A stretch of 64,000 bases of DNA from Prochlorococcus sp. AG-409-A10 (GTDB lineage Bacteria > Cyanobacteriota > Cyanobacteriia > PCC-6307 > Cyanobiaceae): the NCBI GenBank assembly GCA_003216175.1, contig QCJG01000002.1, positions 163,736 through 227,735 of the forward strand, written 5' to 3'. Positions 54,444 to 64,000 of the stretch are shown here, in pieces. The notes under the pieces were generated by a model. The model did not search any database. It was not told the origin of the DNA and saw only the letters and a program-made list of their open reading frames with translations. How positions within the stretch are numbered: the stretch's first letter is position 1; each line of letters begins with the position of its first letter. A program made the translations under genes and the position numbers.

Positions 54444-55379
54444 ATGTCATTCGATGGTTTTAAGGATTATTTCAAAATTCTTGGTATTAGTAGAAATGCT
54501 ACGAATGAAGAAATCAAAACTGCCTTCAGGAAACTTGCTAGACAAATGCATCCTGATTTACATCCACATGATGAGAAGGCTGAATCGGAATTTAAAGAAA
54601 TCAATGAAGCTTATGAGATCCTCTCTGATGAAGAGAAAAAAAAGTCTTATGAAGAATATATAAGTTATAGGTTCAAAAATGCGGATGGAAAGACTAGAGA
54701 TTTTGATAGAGACAATAACGACAAGCGCTTTGATGAATATCTAAACTTTGATGATTTTTTGAGTGATTTAATTGGAAGATTTAGTGAGGTTGGTCAAGAG
54801 ATTTACTCAAATATATCCTCAAATAAGAATACTCAATCGTTAAATCTTGATGCTGAATTTAATTTGCAGATTAGTTTTTTTGAAGCTTTAAATGGAGCAA
54901 AAAAGTATCTTTTAGTGAATGATGAACGTATCGAGGTTGAAATTCTAAAAGGAATTGAATCGGGATCAATAATACGTATTGAAAATAAAGGTAATATACA
55001 GCCTGGAAAAGGAAAAAGAGGAGATTTATTGATTGAAATCAATATTAAATCTCATCCGATTTGGAAAGTGAAAGGTTTAGATATTTATGCAGATTTACCT
55101 ATCTCTTTAGATGAATTAGCTTTAGGAGCAAATATTTCGGTTGCCTCTCCTCGAGGAGATACATATTTATCAATACCTTCTGGAAGTTTACCTGAGAAAA
55201 AGATAAAAATAGCAGGCCAAGGATTACATAACTTAGATACCCAAGGAGATTTGTTTTTTACTCTAAAATTAAAATTACCTGAAAACTGGTCAGATGATGA
55301 GTTGAGACTTCTTGACAAGCTCAGGTCTGTTCGAATAGATGAACCTCGATCAAGTTGGTTCGATCAGGCTAGGACTTAA
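54444..55379 (+). CDS. DnaJ-family chaperone (CbpA-like, no zinc-finger)
   Basis: 311 aa; J domain YFKILGISRNATNEEIKTAFRKLARQMHPDLHP with HPD; DnaJ C-terminal domain. Confidence 0.94.
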   Translation: MSFDGFKDYFKILGISRNATNEEIKTAFRKLARQMHPDLHPHDEKAESEFKEINEAYEILSDEEKKKSYEEYISYRFKNADGKTRDFDRDNNDKRFDEYLNFDDFLSDLIGRFSEVGQEIYSNISSNKNTQSLNLDAEFNLQISFFEALNGAKKYLLVNDERIEVEILKGIESGSIIRIENKGNIQPGKGKRGDLLIEINIKSHPIWKVKGLDIYADLPISLDELALGANISVASPRGDTYLSIPSGSLPEKKIKIAGQGLHNLDTQGDLFFTLKLKLPENWSDDELRLLDKLRSVRIDEPRSSWFDQART

Positions 55380-55419
55380 AGGAAGTAAAATGTAGTTATC
55401 TCTAATGTAGTTATTTCTA

Positions 55420-56430
55420 TTGGACAATATGGATCTTACTTATCGGCCCCGTCGTCTTCGTAGAACAAACTCTTTAAGAGATATGGTTAGAGAGAATAGT
55501 GTCTTTGCCTCTGACTTTATTTATCCTCTTTTTGTTCATGAAGGTTCAGATATTCAAGAAATAGCAGCGATGCCAGGTGCATTTCGCTGGTCAATGGATG
55601 GATTGGTTGATGAAGTGAAACGTGCTTGGAATCTAGGTATTAGATGTGTCGTTCTATTTCCAAAAGTTCCAGACGATCTAAAAACAGAAGATGGAGCTGA
55701 ATGTTTTAATGAAAAAGGTTTAATACCAAGGGCTATTGAAAGATTAAAAATAGAGATACCTGAAATGTGTGTCATGACTGATGTAGCTTTAGATCCTTAT
55801 TCTTGTGATGGTCATGATGGAATAGTTAGTAGTGAAGGAATAATTTTGAATGATGAAACCGTTGATTATTTATGTAAACAAGCAGTGGTCCAAGCACAAT
55901 CTGGAGCAGATTTAATTGGACCTAGTGACATGATGGATGGGAGAGTGGGAGCTATAAGAGAAGCCTTAGATGATGAAGGTTTTGAACATGTAGGAATAAT
56001 TAGTTACACCGCAAAATATTCATCTGCCTATTACGGGCCTTTTAGAGAAGCTTTAGATTCTGCTCCAAGATCATTATCAAATAAGCCTATCCCTAAAAAT
56101 AAAAACACTTATCAGATGGATCCAGCGAATGCTAGAGAAGCCATAACAGAAGCTCAACTTGACGAACAAGAGGGATCGGACATCCTAATGGTTAAACCTG
56201 GTTTGGCTTACTTAGATATTATTTATCGTTTAAGGGAAGAATCAGAATTACCAATCGCTGCGTATAACGTTAGTGGAGAGTATTCAATGGTCAAAGCTGC
56301 TGCTCAAAGAGGTTGGATAGATGAAAAGGCAATCGTTTTGGAAACTTTATTGAGTTTCAAAAGAGCTGGAGCAAATCTAATCCTTACATATCATGCGTGT
56401 GATGCCGCAGGATGGTTAAAAGGACAATAG
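55420..56430 (+). CDS. hemB: delta-aminolevulinic acid dehydratase
   Basis: 336 aa; YPLFVHEG, MTDVALDPYSCDGHDG, MVKPGLAYLDI. Confidence 0.98.
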   Translation: MDNMDLTYRPRRLRRTNSLRDMVRENSVFASDFIYPLFVHEGSDIQEIAAMPGAFRWSMDGLVDEVKRAWNLGIRCVVLFPKVPDDLKTEDGAECFNEKGLIPRAIERLKIEIPEMCVMTDVALDPYSCDGHDGIVSSEGIILNDETVDYLCKQAVVQAQSGADLIGPSDMMDGRVGAIREALDDEGFEHVGIISYTAKYSSAYYGPFREALDSAPRSLSNKPIPKNKNTYQMDPANAREAITEAQLDEQEGSDILMVKPGLAYLDIIYRLREESELPIAAYNVSGEYSMVKAAAQRGWIDEKAIVLETLLSFKRAGANLILTYHACDAAGWLKGQ

Positions 56431-56477
56431 AGTTAATTAAGAAAATTATTAAAAATTTCAATTTTTAATCAAAAGTA

Positions 56478-56882
56478 ATGCTAGAGAAACAGTCTGATTT
56501 AAATATTGATAGTGTTCATCGCCTTGGCCATGTAGCTATAAGAGTGGATGATGTTGATAGGGCTAAAAGTTTTTACTTGAGCTTGGGAATGAAGCTTGTT
56601 TGGGATGATCCTGATTGGTGTTACTTAGAGACAGGAGAGAATAAAGATGGCCTTGCTTTGCTTGGGCCGGGCTATAAAGCTGCTGGACCTCACTTCGCGT
56701 TCCATTTCACTAAAAGGGATGAAGTAGAGAGAATTCATGATTCTTTGAAAAATCAAGGTATTAAGGTTGGAGCTTTACATGATCATCGCGATGGGACCTC
56801 CTCTTTTTACTTGAAAGATACAGAAGGTAATTGGTTAGAAATGCTTTATCACCCATTAACAGGAATACCAACAAATCAATAG
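56478..56882 (+). CDS. glyoxalase/VOC superfamily protein
   Basis: 134 aa; RLGHVAIRVDDVDRAKSFYLSLGMKLVWDDP, DTEGNWLEMLYHP. Confidence 0.9.
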   Translation: MLEKQSDLNIDSVHRLGHVAIRVDDVDRAKSFYLSLGMKLVWDDPDWCYLETGENKDGLALLGPGYKAAGPHFAFHFTKRDEVERIHDSLKNQGIKVGALHDHRDGTSSFYLKDTEGNWLEMLYHPLTGIPTNQ

Positions 56883-56896
56883 ACTTTATTGAACGA

Positions 56897-59311
56897 ATGG
56901 GATTAACAATAAATCATGATGATTCTAAAAAGACACAAATAATATCAGAGTCTTTGGACTTGCTGGAATGGCCAACTATTTGTAGCCATTTGTCTACATT
57001 CGCGCTTACTCAGCAAGGTCGTAATAAATGTGAAAGCTTTGATTTACCAGTAAATATATCTCTAAGCCAAGAGTTATTGTGCCAAACATTAGAAATTGGA
57101 TCATTAGATATTTCTCTTGAGGGAGGAATATCTTTTGAAGGTGTTCATTATTTGGAAAATATTCTTTTGATATGCTCCAAAGGTGGGGTCGCTACAGGTG
57201 AGGATTTGTTAAAAGTTGCTGATACTTTAAGAGCTGCTAGAAAATTACGAAAACTAATATTTGATCAATTAATACGTCCAAGATTATCTGAATTACTCAA
57301 AGACATTGCAACTTTGCCTGATTTGCAAAAACTCCTCGAATTTGGGCTGGATGAAGGTGGGCGAATTGCAGATCGTGCTAGTCCAAAACTAGCTGAATTA
57401 CGAAGTCATAGGAATTCGGTACGGCTTCAAAGAAAAGATATTCTTCAAGATATTATCCGGAAAAATGGTGGATTACTTCAAGATAATATGATCTCAGAGA
57501 GGTATGGAAGGCCTGTTTTAGCATTTAAAGCAGGGACTTCTGACCAGATTAAAGGAATAGTTCATGATAGTTCAGCTTCAGGAAATACGACCTATGTCGA
57601 GCCACAAGTTGTCATATCAATAGGGAATCGTTTGGCTAAAATAGATTCTGAAATCTCAGATGAAGAGAGGAGACTTTTAGCTAATTGGAGTAAAGAGGTT
57701 GGTTTTAATGCCGATGTAATAGCTCATCTAGGAGAGATTCTTTTACAGATTGAGTTTGCATTGTCAAGAGCACGTTACTCTAAATGGCTTAATGGGGTGC
57801 CAGCAATTCTTGATGAACAAGAAAATACACTATTTGAGATTAAGGATTTTCGTCATCCTTTATTAGTATGGAATGATTTCCATGAGAAAAAAAGTACAGT
57901 AGTTCCAACTAGTTTTGATGTCCCATCTGATTTAAAAGTTGTTGCAATTACAGGTCCTAATACTGGAGGCAAAACAGTTGCGTTGAAAAGTATTGGGCTA
58001 GCAGTTTTAATGGCAAAAGCAGGTTTACTTTTGCCTTGTACAGGCTCACCAAGATTGCCCTGGTGTAAAAATGTTTTGGCTGATATTGGTGATGAGCAGT
58101 CATTACAGCAAAATTTATCTACATTTAGTGGACATATCCTTCGTATAAGTCGAATACTCGATGCGATAGCTTTTTCTCCTGGTACTACTCTCGTTCTTTT
58201 AGATGAGGTTGGAGCAGGAACTGATCCCTCTGAAGGTACAGCTTTAGCTATGGCTCTGTTAAAGATTATGGCGGATAGAGCACGATTAACTATCGCGACT
58301 ACTCATTTTGGAGAATTAAAAGCACTCAAATATAGTGATACAAGATTTGAAAATGCTTCAGTTTCTTTTGATAGTGAAACAATAAAACCAACCTTTCATT
58401 TGCAATGGGGAATTCCTGGTAGGAGTAATGCAATTGAGATTTCAAAAAGACTTGGTCTCGATTCGGAAGTGATAAAACGTGCTCAAGAGTTTATCAATCC
58501 GGCAAGCGTTGATAATGTAAATCATGTTATTAAAGGCCTAGAAAAACAAAGAGAGCGGCAACAATCAGCAGCTGAAGATGCCGCGGCTTTATTGGCAAAA
58601 ACTGAATTATTACATGAAGAATTACTTGATAGATGGCAGAAACAACGTCAACAAACGGAGAAGTTTAATGAACAAGGAAGGTTCAAGCTGGAGTCATCAA
58701 TTCGAGAAGGTCAAAAAGAAGTTAGACATTTGATTAAACGCTTGCGCGATCAAAATGCTAGTGGTGAAACAGCAAGAATTGCTGGTCAACGATTACGGCA
58801 AATGGAGAAGGGATATGGGAGCGATAGGCGGATTCAGCGTATGCCTGGCTGGGTCCCCAAGATTGGGGACAAAGTTAGATTGTCTTCTATAGGTAAAGCA
58901 GGTGAAATAATTTCTTTCTCAGATGATGGAATGCAATTAACAGTATTATGCGGTGTATTTCGAAGCAAAGTGAGCTTATCTGCAGTAGAAAGTCTTGATG
59001 GTCAAAAAGCGGAAATAAATACAACGGTGAAAGTTAAAACTTCGCAAGTAAGAAAGAATTTTTCCTTGGTTCGCACTACGAAAAATACTCTAGATGTAAG
59101 AGGTTTACGAGTGCATGAGGCAGAGGGGGTAATTGAAGAAAAGCTGAGGAATTGTTCTGGAGCTTTGTGGGTTATTCATGGAATTGGTTCTGGGAAACTG
59201 AAAAAAGGTTTGAGGAAATGGTTAGATTCACTTTCTTATATTGAGAAAGTAGTCGATGCAGAACCTCATGATGGTGGTCCAGGATGTAGTGTTATATGGA
59301 TGCTTGAATAA
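56897..59311 (+). CDS. mutS2: MutS2 family DNA mismatch/recombination ATPase with Smr domain
   Basis: AITGPNTGGKTVALKSIGLAVLMAKAG, LLDEVGAGTDPSEGTALA, C-terminal LDVRGLRVHEAEGVIEE Smr; ORF opens at 56831, likely start 56897. Confidence 0.97.
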   Translation: MGLTINHDDSKKTQIISESLDLLEWPTICSHLSTFALTQQGRNKCESFDLPVNISLSQELLCQTLEIGSLDISLEGGISFEGVHYLENILLICSKGGVATGEDLLKVADTLRAARKLRKLIFDQLIRPRLSELLKDIATLPDLQKLLEFGLDEGGRIADRASPKLAELRSHRNSVRLQRKDILQDIIRKNGGLLQDNMISERYGRPVLAFKAGTSDQIKGIVHDSSASGNTTYVEPQVVISIGNRLAKIDSEISDEERRLLANWSKEVGFNADVIAHLGEILLQIEFALSRARYSKWLNGVPAILDEQENTLFEIKDFRHPLLVWNDFHEKKSTVVPTSFDVPSDLKVVAITGPNTGGKTVALKSIGLAVLMAKAGLLLPCTGSPRLPWCKNVLADIGDEQSLQQNLSTFSGHILRISRILDAIAFSPGTTLVLLDEVGAGTDPSEGTALAMALLKIMADRARLTIATTHFGELKALKYSDTRFENASVSFDSETIKPTFHLQWGIPGRSNAIEISKRLGLDSEVIKRAQEFINPASVDNVNHVIKGLEKQRERQQSAAEDAAALLAKTELLHEELLDRWQKQRQQTEKFNEQGRFKLESSIREGQKEVRHLIKRLRDQNASGETARIAGQRLRQMEKGYGSDRRIQRMPGWVPKIGDKVRLSSIGKAGEIISFSDDGMQLTVLCGVFRSKVSLSAVESLDGQKAEINTTVKVKTSQVRKNFSLVRTTKNTLDVRGLRVHEAEGVIEEKLRNCSGALWVIHGIGSGKLKKGLRKWLDSLSYIEKVVDAEPHDGGPGCSVIWMLE

Positions 59312-59412
59312 TTTTGGGGTGAAAAATTGTAAAAAGTGTCTTCAAATTCTTTGATTTAGCAAGTATGAATTTAAGAATTATTATTTAGTTTATTGATCAA
59401 ATATATTCCTAA

Positions 59413-60402
59413 ATGCAATTTATTGATCAGGCCATTATTGATGTTAGAGCAGGTTCAGGTGGTGATGGCATCTCTGCTTTTAGAAGAGAAAAGTATGTTC
59501 CAGCAGGTGGACCTGCGGGTGGAGATGGAGGACAAGGAGGAAATGTTGTTTTAGAGGCTGACGATAACTTGCAAACTCTTCTGGATTTCAAATTTCAGAA
59601 ATTAATTTCTGCTGAGAATGGTCATAGGGGCGGTCCCAATAAATGCACTGGAGCATCAGGAAAAGATACTGTACTTAAAGTTCCATGCGGAACAGAGGTG
59701 AGACATCTTTCTACAAATATCATTTTTGGTGACTTAACTCACAAAGGCCAGCAACTGATTGTCGCTTTTGGCGGGAAAGGAGGTTTTGGTAATGCTCGCT
59801 ATCTATCAAACAGCAATAGAGCCCCAGAAAAATTTACTGAAGGGGGAGTTGGGGAAGAATGGTCATTGCAATTGGAATTAAAACTTCTAGCAGAAGTTGG
59901 AATTATTGGCTTGCCCAATGCAGGTAAAAGTACGTTGATTTCTGTACTCTCCTCTGCAAGACCAAAAATTGCTGATTATCCTTTTACAACTTTAATTCCT
60001 AATCTAGGAGTAGTAAGAAGACCTTCAGGAGATGGAACAGTTTTTGCTGATATTCCTGGTTTAATTTCTGGAGCCTCAAAAGGTATTGGACTAGGGCATG
60101 ATTTTCTCCGACATATTGAAAGAACAAAGGTTTTACTTCATTTAATTGACTCAACATCAAATGATCCGATAAATGATTTAAAAACTATTAATCAGGAATT
60201 AACGTCTTATGGTCATGGTTTAATTTCTAGGCCTAGAATATTTGTACTTAGTAAAAAAGAACTATTAAATGAGAATGAAATAAAAAATCTTTTAAATAAA
60301 ATTGAGAAATTAACTAGAAAAAAGGTACATATAATTTCTGCAGTAACGAAATTTGGTCTGGATGATTTGTTGAGTTCTATTTGGAGCGAACTTGGACATT
60401 AA
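59413..60402 (+). CDS. obgE: Obg-family GTPase
   Basis: 329 aa; [55 protein letters not shown]. Confidence 0.99.
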   Translation: MQFIDQAIIDVRAGSGGDGISAFRREKYVPAGGPAGGDGGQGGNVVLEADDNLQTLLDFKFQKLISAENGHRGGPNKCTGASGKDTVLKVPCGTEVRHLSTNIIFGDLTHKGQQLIVAFGGKGGFGNARYLSNSNRAPEKFTEGGVGEEWSLQLELKLLAEVGIIGLPNAGKSTLISVLSSARPKIADYPFTTLIPNLGVVRRPSGDGTVFADIPGLISGASKGIGLGHDFLRHIERTKVLLHLIDSTSNDPINDLKTINQELTSYGHGLISRPRIFVLSKKELLNENEIKNLLNKIEKLTRKKVHIISAVTKFGLDDLLSSIWSELGH

Positions 60403-60479
60403 TTAATTGTTATGAGTGAATCATACCTACTTGTCTTGTCGTTAATTCTTGGTCATAACTAAAGAGAGTTTTTAAAATT

Positions 60480-60662
60480 ATGGATTTTTACAGTTGTTTT
60501 GATGGACAAGGCGAAATTATTGCTCGTTGTCAGACTGATCAAGATATTAATGTTTTAAAGAAAATGGGGAGACCTATCGCTGAGGTACGTCAAATGAAGA
60601 ACGAGGAGGCAGTTGTCTGTTCTTTAACTAGTAGCCCTTCAGATTTTAATATGGATTATTAA
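60480..60662 (+). CDS. small hypothetical protein
   Basis: 60 aa ORF ending just before a strong terminator; coding-like composition. Confidence 0.72.
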   Translation: MDFYSCFDGQGEIIARCQTDQDINVLKKMGRPIAEVRQMKNEEAVVCSLTSSPSDFNMDY

Positions 60663-60671
60663 TTATCTCAG

Positions 60672-60705
60672 AAAAAAAGGGGCAATCGAATTGCCCCTTT
60701 TTTTT
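60672..60705. terminator. bidirectional factor-independent terminator
   Basis: A7-GGGGCAAT-CGA-ATTGCCCC-T8; lies between convergent genes. Confidence 0.93.
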
Positions 60706-60723
60706 CGTCTTTATTTTCTTGTA

Positions 60724-60942
60724 TTAATCGTCGTATACTAAGCACTCTGGTTCGTCAGGATTAGCATCGCAGAAAAGTTCAAGCGCATTTGGATCATGCT
60801 TGTCTTCAGGATGATGCTCTTTATATTCCTTAAGAGAATTAAGTTCATCTTCTAAGTGATGGAGCTTAGATTCATTCCCCTGAGCTTTAGCTTCTTGGAT
60901 CTCAGATTCATCCTTTTTAATATGCTCGTCAATGGTTTTCAT
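60724..60942 (-). CDS. CP12-like Calvin cycle regulatory protein, C-terminal module only
   Basis: 72 aa; C-terminal LELFCDANPDEPECLVYDD matches the CP12 C-terminal Cys-pair motif. Confidence 0.9.
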   Translation of the reverse strand: MKTIDEHIKKDESEIQEAKAQGNESKLHHLEDELNSLKEYKEHHPEDKHDPNALELFCDANPDEPECLVYDD

Positions 60943-61117
60943 GGCTTCTTGTTAAGAGCAGGATAATTTGATTTATACATTAATTATGTCGGAGGAATAA
61001 TGCACGTGGTTTGTAAATTTGGTTGGATTTCCTCACCATTCCCTGACTTAAGACATCAAAAAGGGGTCTTTTGTAAGTTTCCTCCTTGAATTTAAAATTG
61101 ATCATTGGTCGATTTAT

Positions 61118-61780
61118 TCAACTATTAGATTCTTTTAGTTTCCTTTGGCTTTCTAGAAAATCAAAAACGCTCTTATCTCCTATATCTGCTTCTGCTGGCA
61201 AGTTGAATTTCCTTATTCCAAGTATTAGCAATAGCAAGGACGATATCCCTAGCATTGCAAAAGTGAAACTTGCATTAGCTAATTCAGTTAAATATCCAAT
61301 TAAAGCAATTGGAATAAATATTGTTATACCTATTGCCTCCATTCTTCTAAAGCAGAAAAACTCTTTGAAGCCTACTCCTGTTATGGAGGCAAAAAGCGGT
61401 CCAACGAGAAATATCCACTTTGGATTTTCTTTAAGACCATAGACAAAGTTTGTTAATCCAAAGTGGTATGCAACAATTCCTAAACCAATGCAACCAATTG
61501 CCCAAAAGAATACAAGTGCTTGATGTAAAGGTCTTAAATATATGTGTATCCACTTAAGACCTGAGCCTAGACTGATTACCAATCCAGCAAAATAAATCCA
61601 TACTTGGCTAGATCCATTGGTAAACCATTGGACTAGACCTAACGAAAAAAATAAGCCACAAGAAAGAATAGACAAGCGATAGAAGAGTACTTCTTTCTTG
61701 TCTTTGGGAGTTACGATGAAATCACCATAAACTCCTTTAACAGGATTAGAGGGTTTAAAATAAGAATTTTTTTCTTTCAT
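61118..61780 (-). CDS. conserved integral membrane protein (DUF2301-like)
   Basis: 220 aa, multiple hydrophobic segments; VYGDFIVTPKDKKEVLFYRLS, ENPKWIFLVGPLFASITGVGFKEFFCFRR. Confidence 0.8.
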   Translation of the reverse strand: MKEKNSYFKPSNPVKGVYGDFIVTPKDKKEVLFYRLSILSCGLFFSLGLVQWFTNGSSQVWIYFAGLVISLGSGLKWIHIYLRPLHQALVFFWAIGCIGLGIVAYHFGLTNFVYGLKENPKWIFLVGPLFASITGVGFKEFFCFRRMEAIGITIFIPIALIGYLTELANASFTFAMLGISSLLLLILGIRKFNLPAEADIGDKSVFDFLESQRKLKESNS

Positions 61781-61789
61781 AGTTGATAA

Positions 61790-62764
61790 TTAACTGTTGA
61801 TAATTGTTATAATATTTTCTCCTTTAGGAATAATATTACTTGGATTTAGAGGGAATAAAGCTCCAAAATAATCTTTTCTCCAAGTATCAACATCACATGT
61901 TTTCTTAATATTATACATATTAAAAATCTTTTTCCTCCACTTAATTATATGTGGATATGATTTAATTTGTTTTTGACTGCATTTGAATAGTGGTGAATAA
62001 ATTGCTTCCCATCTAATAATTGTAGGGAAAAGTTTTATATCAGCAACGGAAAGATTTTTCCCACAGAGCCAAGGCCCATTCAATTTAAGATGTTCTTCTA
62101 TAATATCTAGAGCTGTGAACATATTATTTGAAGCTTTTTCATAAGCTTTTTGATTTCTAGCAAATCCACATTTATAAACTCCATTGTTAATATTTTCTTG
62201 AATTAGATTCTGCCATTTAACTATTTGTTTTTGATACTTGCTTGGATTAAGCTCTATTGCTTGATCGCATATAGGCCAGTTATTTAATATCTCGACAAGC
62301 TCAGAACTTTCATTATTTATAAGTCTTAATTTTGATTCTGGTTCATTCCCTGGATCGAAAAGCATTGGTACTGTTGCTCTTCTTGATTGATAATTTCCGC
62401 ATTTTCGATAAAGCTCTTGAAGGGTTTTACAACCGTATATTGAAGGATCTAATATCCATCTTCCACCAGCATTGTCTACTTGAGCAATATGCAGATTGAT
62501 TGATTTCTTTAATCCTTTGACCTCATAAATCATCCATGCTCTATGGGCCCAAGGGCAGCTTTTGCCAATAATCAGGCCTGGCATTTGATTGGAAGCTCTA
62601 CTTTTTAAATCTTCCTTGGTTGGGATTTGAATTTGTTTTTGGAAATTAATTGGCCTCTTGTAATTTCCACTAGAATCTGATGGGGCAAGCCCATCCATTA
62701 GAATTCTCCACTCAAAGCTCCATATTTGTCTCGCAGCTTTTACAAATATTGGTGGTATGGCCAT
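61790..62764 (-). CDS. glutathione S-transferase, xi-class / glutathionyl-hydroquinone reductase-like
   Basis: 324 aa; CPWAHRAWMIYEVKGL motif; C-terminal GST helical domain. Confidence 0.87.
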   Translation of the reverse strand: MAIPPIFVKAARQIWSFEWRILMDGLAPSDSSGNYKRPINFQKQIQIPTKEDLKSRASNQMPGLIIGKSCPWAHRAWMIYEVKGLKKSINLHIAQVDNAGGRWILDPSIYGCKTLQELYRKCGNYQSRRATVPMLFDPGNEPESKLRLINNESSELVEILNNWPICDQAIELNPSKYQKQIVKWQNLIQENINNGVYKCGFARNQKAYEKASNNMFTALDIIEEHLKLNGPWLCGKNLSVADIKLFPTIIRWEAIYSPLFKCSQKQIKSYPHIIKWRKKIFNMYNIKKTCDVDTWRKDYFGALFPLNPSNIIPKGENIITIINS

Positions 62765-62806
62765 GAATTCCTTTTAAGATTATTTTTATCTATGGGATAT
62801 TGATTA

Positions 62807-63724
62807 ATGATGCAGCTACAGGTACTTCTAGTGGCTGGTACTCATGGTAATGAAATAAACGGTATCTGGCTTTTTGATGAATGGAATAAATCATCTTTAT
62901 TAATAAATACTCATGGGATTAAAACTTTTAAGGTAATAGGAAATCCTGAGGCAAAAAAGGCTGGGAAAAGATACATTCACAATGATTTGAATCGGAGTTT
63001 TCAAAAAGAATTATTTCTATCTATCAACTCTTCAAATTTTGAAAGAAGTAGAGCAAGTGAGTTAGTGAATCTTTATGGAGAGAAAGGAGAAAACCCCTGC
63101 CAAATAGCATTAGATTTTCATACAACGACAGCCTCAATGGGAAGTTGCTTAGTCGTTTATGGCAGAAGAGAGGCAGATTTAGCGTTGGCTTCTTTAATTC
63201 AAAATCAATTAGGTTTGCCAATATATCTTCATGAAGCTGATCAAAAACAAACAGGTTTTTTAGTTGAGTCTTGGCCTTGTGGCCTAGTTGTAGAAATTGG
63301 ACCCGTAGGACAGGGCCTCTTGAATTCGAGAATTATTTCGCAAACAAAATTGATTCTTGAGGCGTTGATGGAACAAATTCATCAAGTTAAGAATTTAAAT
63401 CTTTTTTTTCCTGATAAGTTGATAATTCACAGACATATTAAAAGTATCGATTTCCCAAGAGATAAAGAAGGCAACATTGATGGATATGTGCATTCTCTAC
63501 GTCAATCAAAGGATTGGCAGAAATTAAATAAAAAAGATGAATTGTTTTGTAAGTTAAATGGCGAAATAATTAGGTTTGAAGAAGATGAATCTTACATTCC
63601 TGTTTTCATAAACGAAGCAGCGTATGTGGAAAAAAATATTGCTATGAGCTTCACTAAAAGAGAATTATGGAATTTAAAAAAAGAATGGAAACAATCACTT
63701 ATTGAGCTAGTTCATCAGAAGTAG
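62807..63724 (+). CDS. aspartoacylase / succinylglutamate desuccinylase family
   Basis: 305 aa; VAGTHGNEINGIWL, NPEAKKAGKRYIHNDLNRSF, ALDFHTTTASMGSCLVVYG. Confidence 0.93.
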   Translation: MMQLQVLLVAGTHGNEINGIWLFDEWNKSSLLINTHGIKTFKVIGNPEAKKAGKRYIHNDLNRSFQKELFLSINSSNFERSRASELVNLYGEKGENPCQIALDFHTTTASMGSCLVVYGRREADLALASLIQNQLGLPIYLHEADQKQTGFLVESWPCGLVVEIGPVGQGLLNSRIISQTKLILEALMEQIHQVKNLNLFFPDKLIIHRHIKSIDFPRDKEGNIDGYVHSLRQSKDWQKLNKKDELFCKLNGEIIRFEEDESYIPVFINEAAYVEKNIAMSFTKRELWNLKKEWKQSLIELVHQK

Positions 63725-63849
63725 GTTCTCTCGCTCCAATAAACAACTGCCCCTTGAGCCTCTAATTCATATTTTCTGTGACGTGCATCACTTAGAGGCA
63801 CTCTCTCCTCAAGCCTATTACCATTAATTAGCCATTTGATTAGAACCAA
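63715..63849 (-). CDS. putative small protein (44 aa, TTG start)
   Basis: Own translation: MVLIKWLINGNRLEERVPLSDARHRKYELEAQGAVVYWSERTYF; coding-like composition, not in supplied ORF track. Confidence 0.5.
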   Translation of the reverse strand: MVLIKWLINGNRLEERVPLSDARHRKYELEAQGAVVYWSERTYF

Positions 63850-63911
63850 TTCGCGACCTCAAAGACTAAATCTTAAAAGAACCTTAAGGCCTCTTGAGCG
63901 CCCCTTTGGTT

Positions 63912-64000
63912 CTATTTACTGATTCTCTTCATAAATTGTCCTACATATTGGCCACAGAAAGGATCATTCTCCTCTAATATCACCTCTGGCAGTCTAATTA
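63912..64000 (-). CDS. C-terminal end of a gene continuing beyond the window
   Basis: Own translation, open to window edge: ...IRLPEVILEENDPFCGQYVGQFMKRISK*. Confidence 0.45.
   Translation of the reverse strand, partial: IRLPEVILEENDPFCGQYVGQFMKRISK

Noticed and set aside
54403-54663. 86-aa ORF overlapping the start of the DnaJ-like gene
   Set aside because: Out-of-frame with the clear J-domain reading frame; Lys/Met/Leu-rich spurious translation

Overview
The window is compact, AT-rich, core-genome-like cyanobacterial DNA. Gene content and protein style match Prochlorococcus, probably a low-light NATL-type strain; that assignment is inference from recalled families, as no search was run. 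I support about 65 protein-coding genes and a few factor-independent terminators. I found no rRNA, recognisable tRNA, CRISPR array, transposon, integrase or phage module. Main blocks are: citrate synthase, trpB, cysC, purE, nagA and chlM; ndhH with a phylloquinone cluster (DHNA-CoA thioesterase, menE, menC, menA, menF); gshB, grxC and prfB; ybeY, dgkA, trpG, hisC, argS, nadC, mnmE and spoT; pgk, murG, pyrD and rnhA; the rplL-rplJ-rplA-rplK-nusG-secE operon; a clpB-type gene and eno; a BicA/SbtA/SbtB-like bicarbonate transport cluster; hemB, mutS2, obgE, CP12, a xi-class-like GST and aspartoacylase. The strongest items for a second look are: (1) a UbiB/ABC1-kinase gene whose conserved-looking C-terminal membrane segment sits in another frame after a T7 homopolymer; (2) prfB, whose N-terminal part is missing from the ORF track because it needs a +1 programmed frameshift at CTT TGA C; (3) a rplL terminator whose U-tract abuts the rnhA start codon; (4) an SbtB-like protein ending before the redox R-loop, next to SbtA and a SulP transporter; (5) a CP12 lacking the N-terminal cysteine pair; (6) small unannotated ORFs. 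I found no convincing new multi-gene system.
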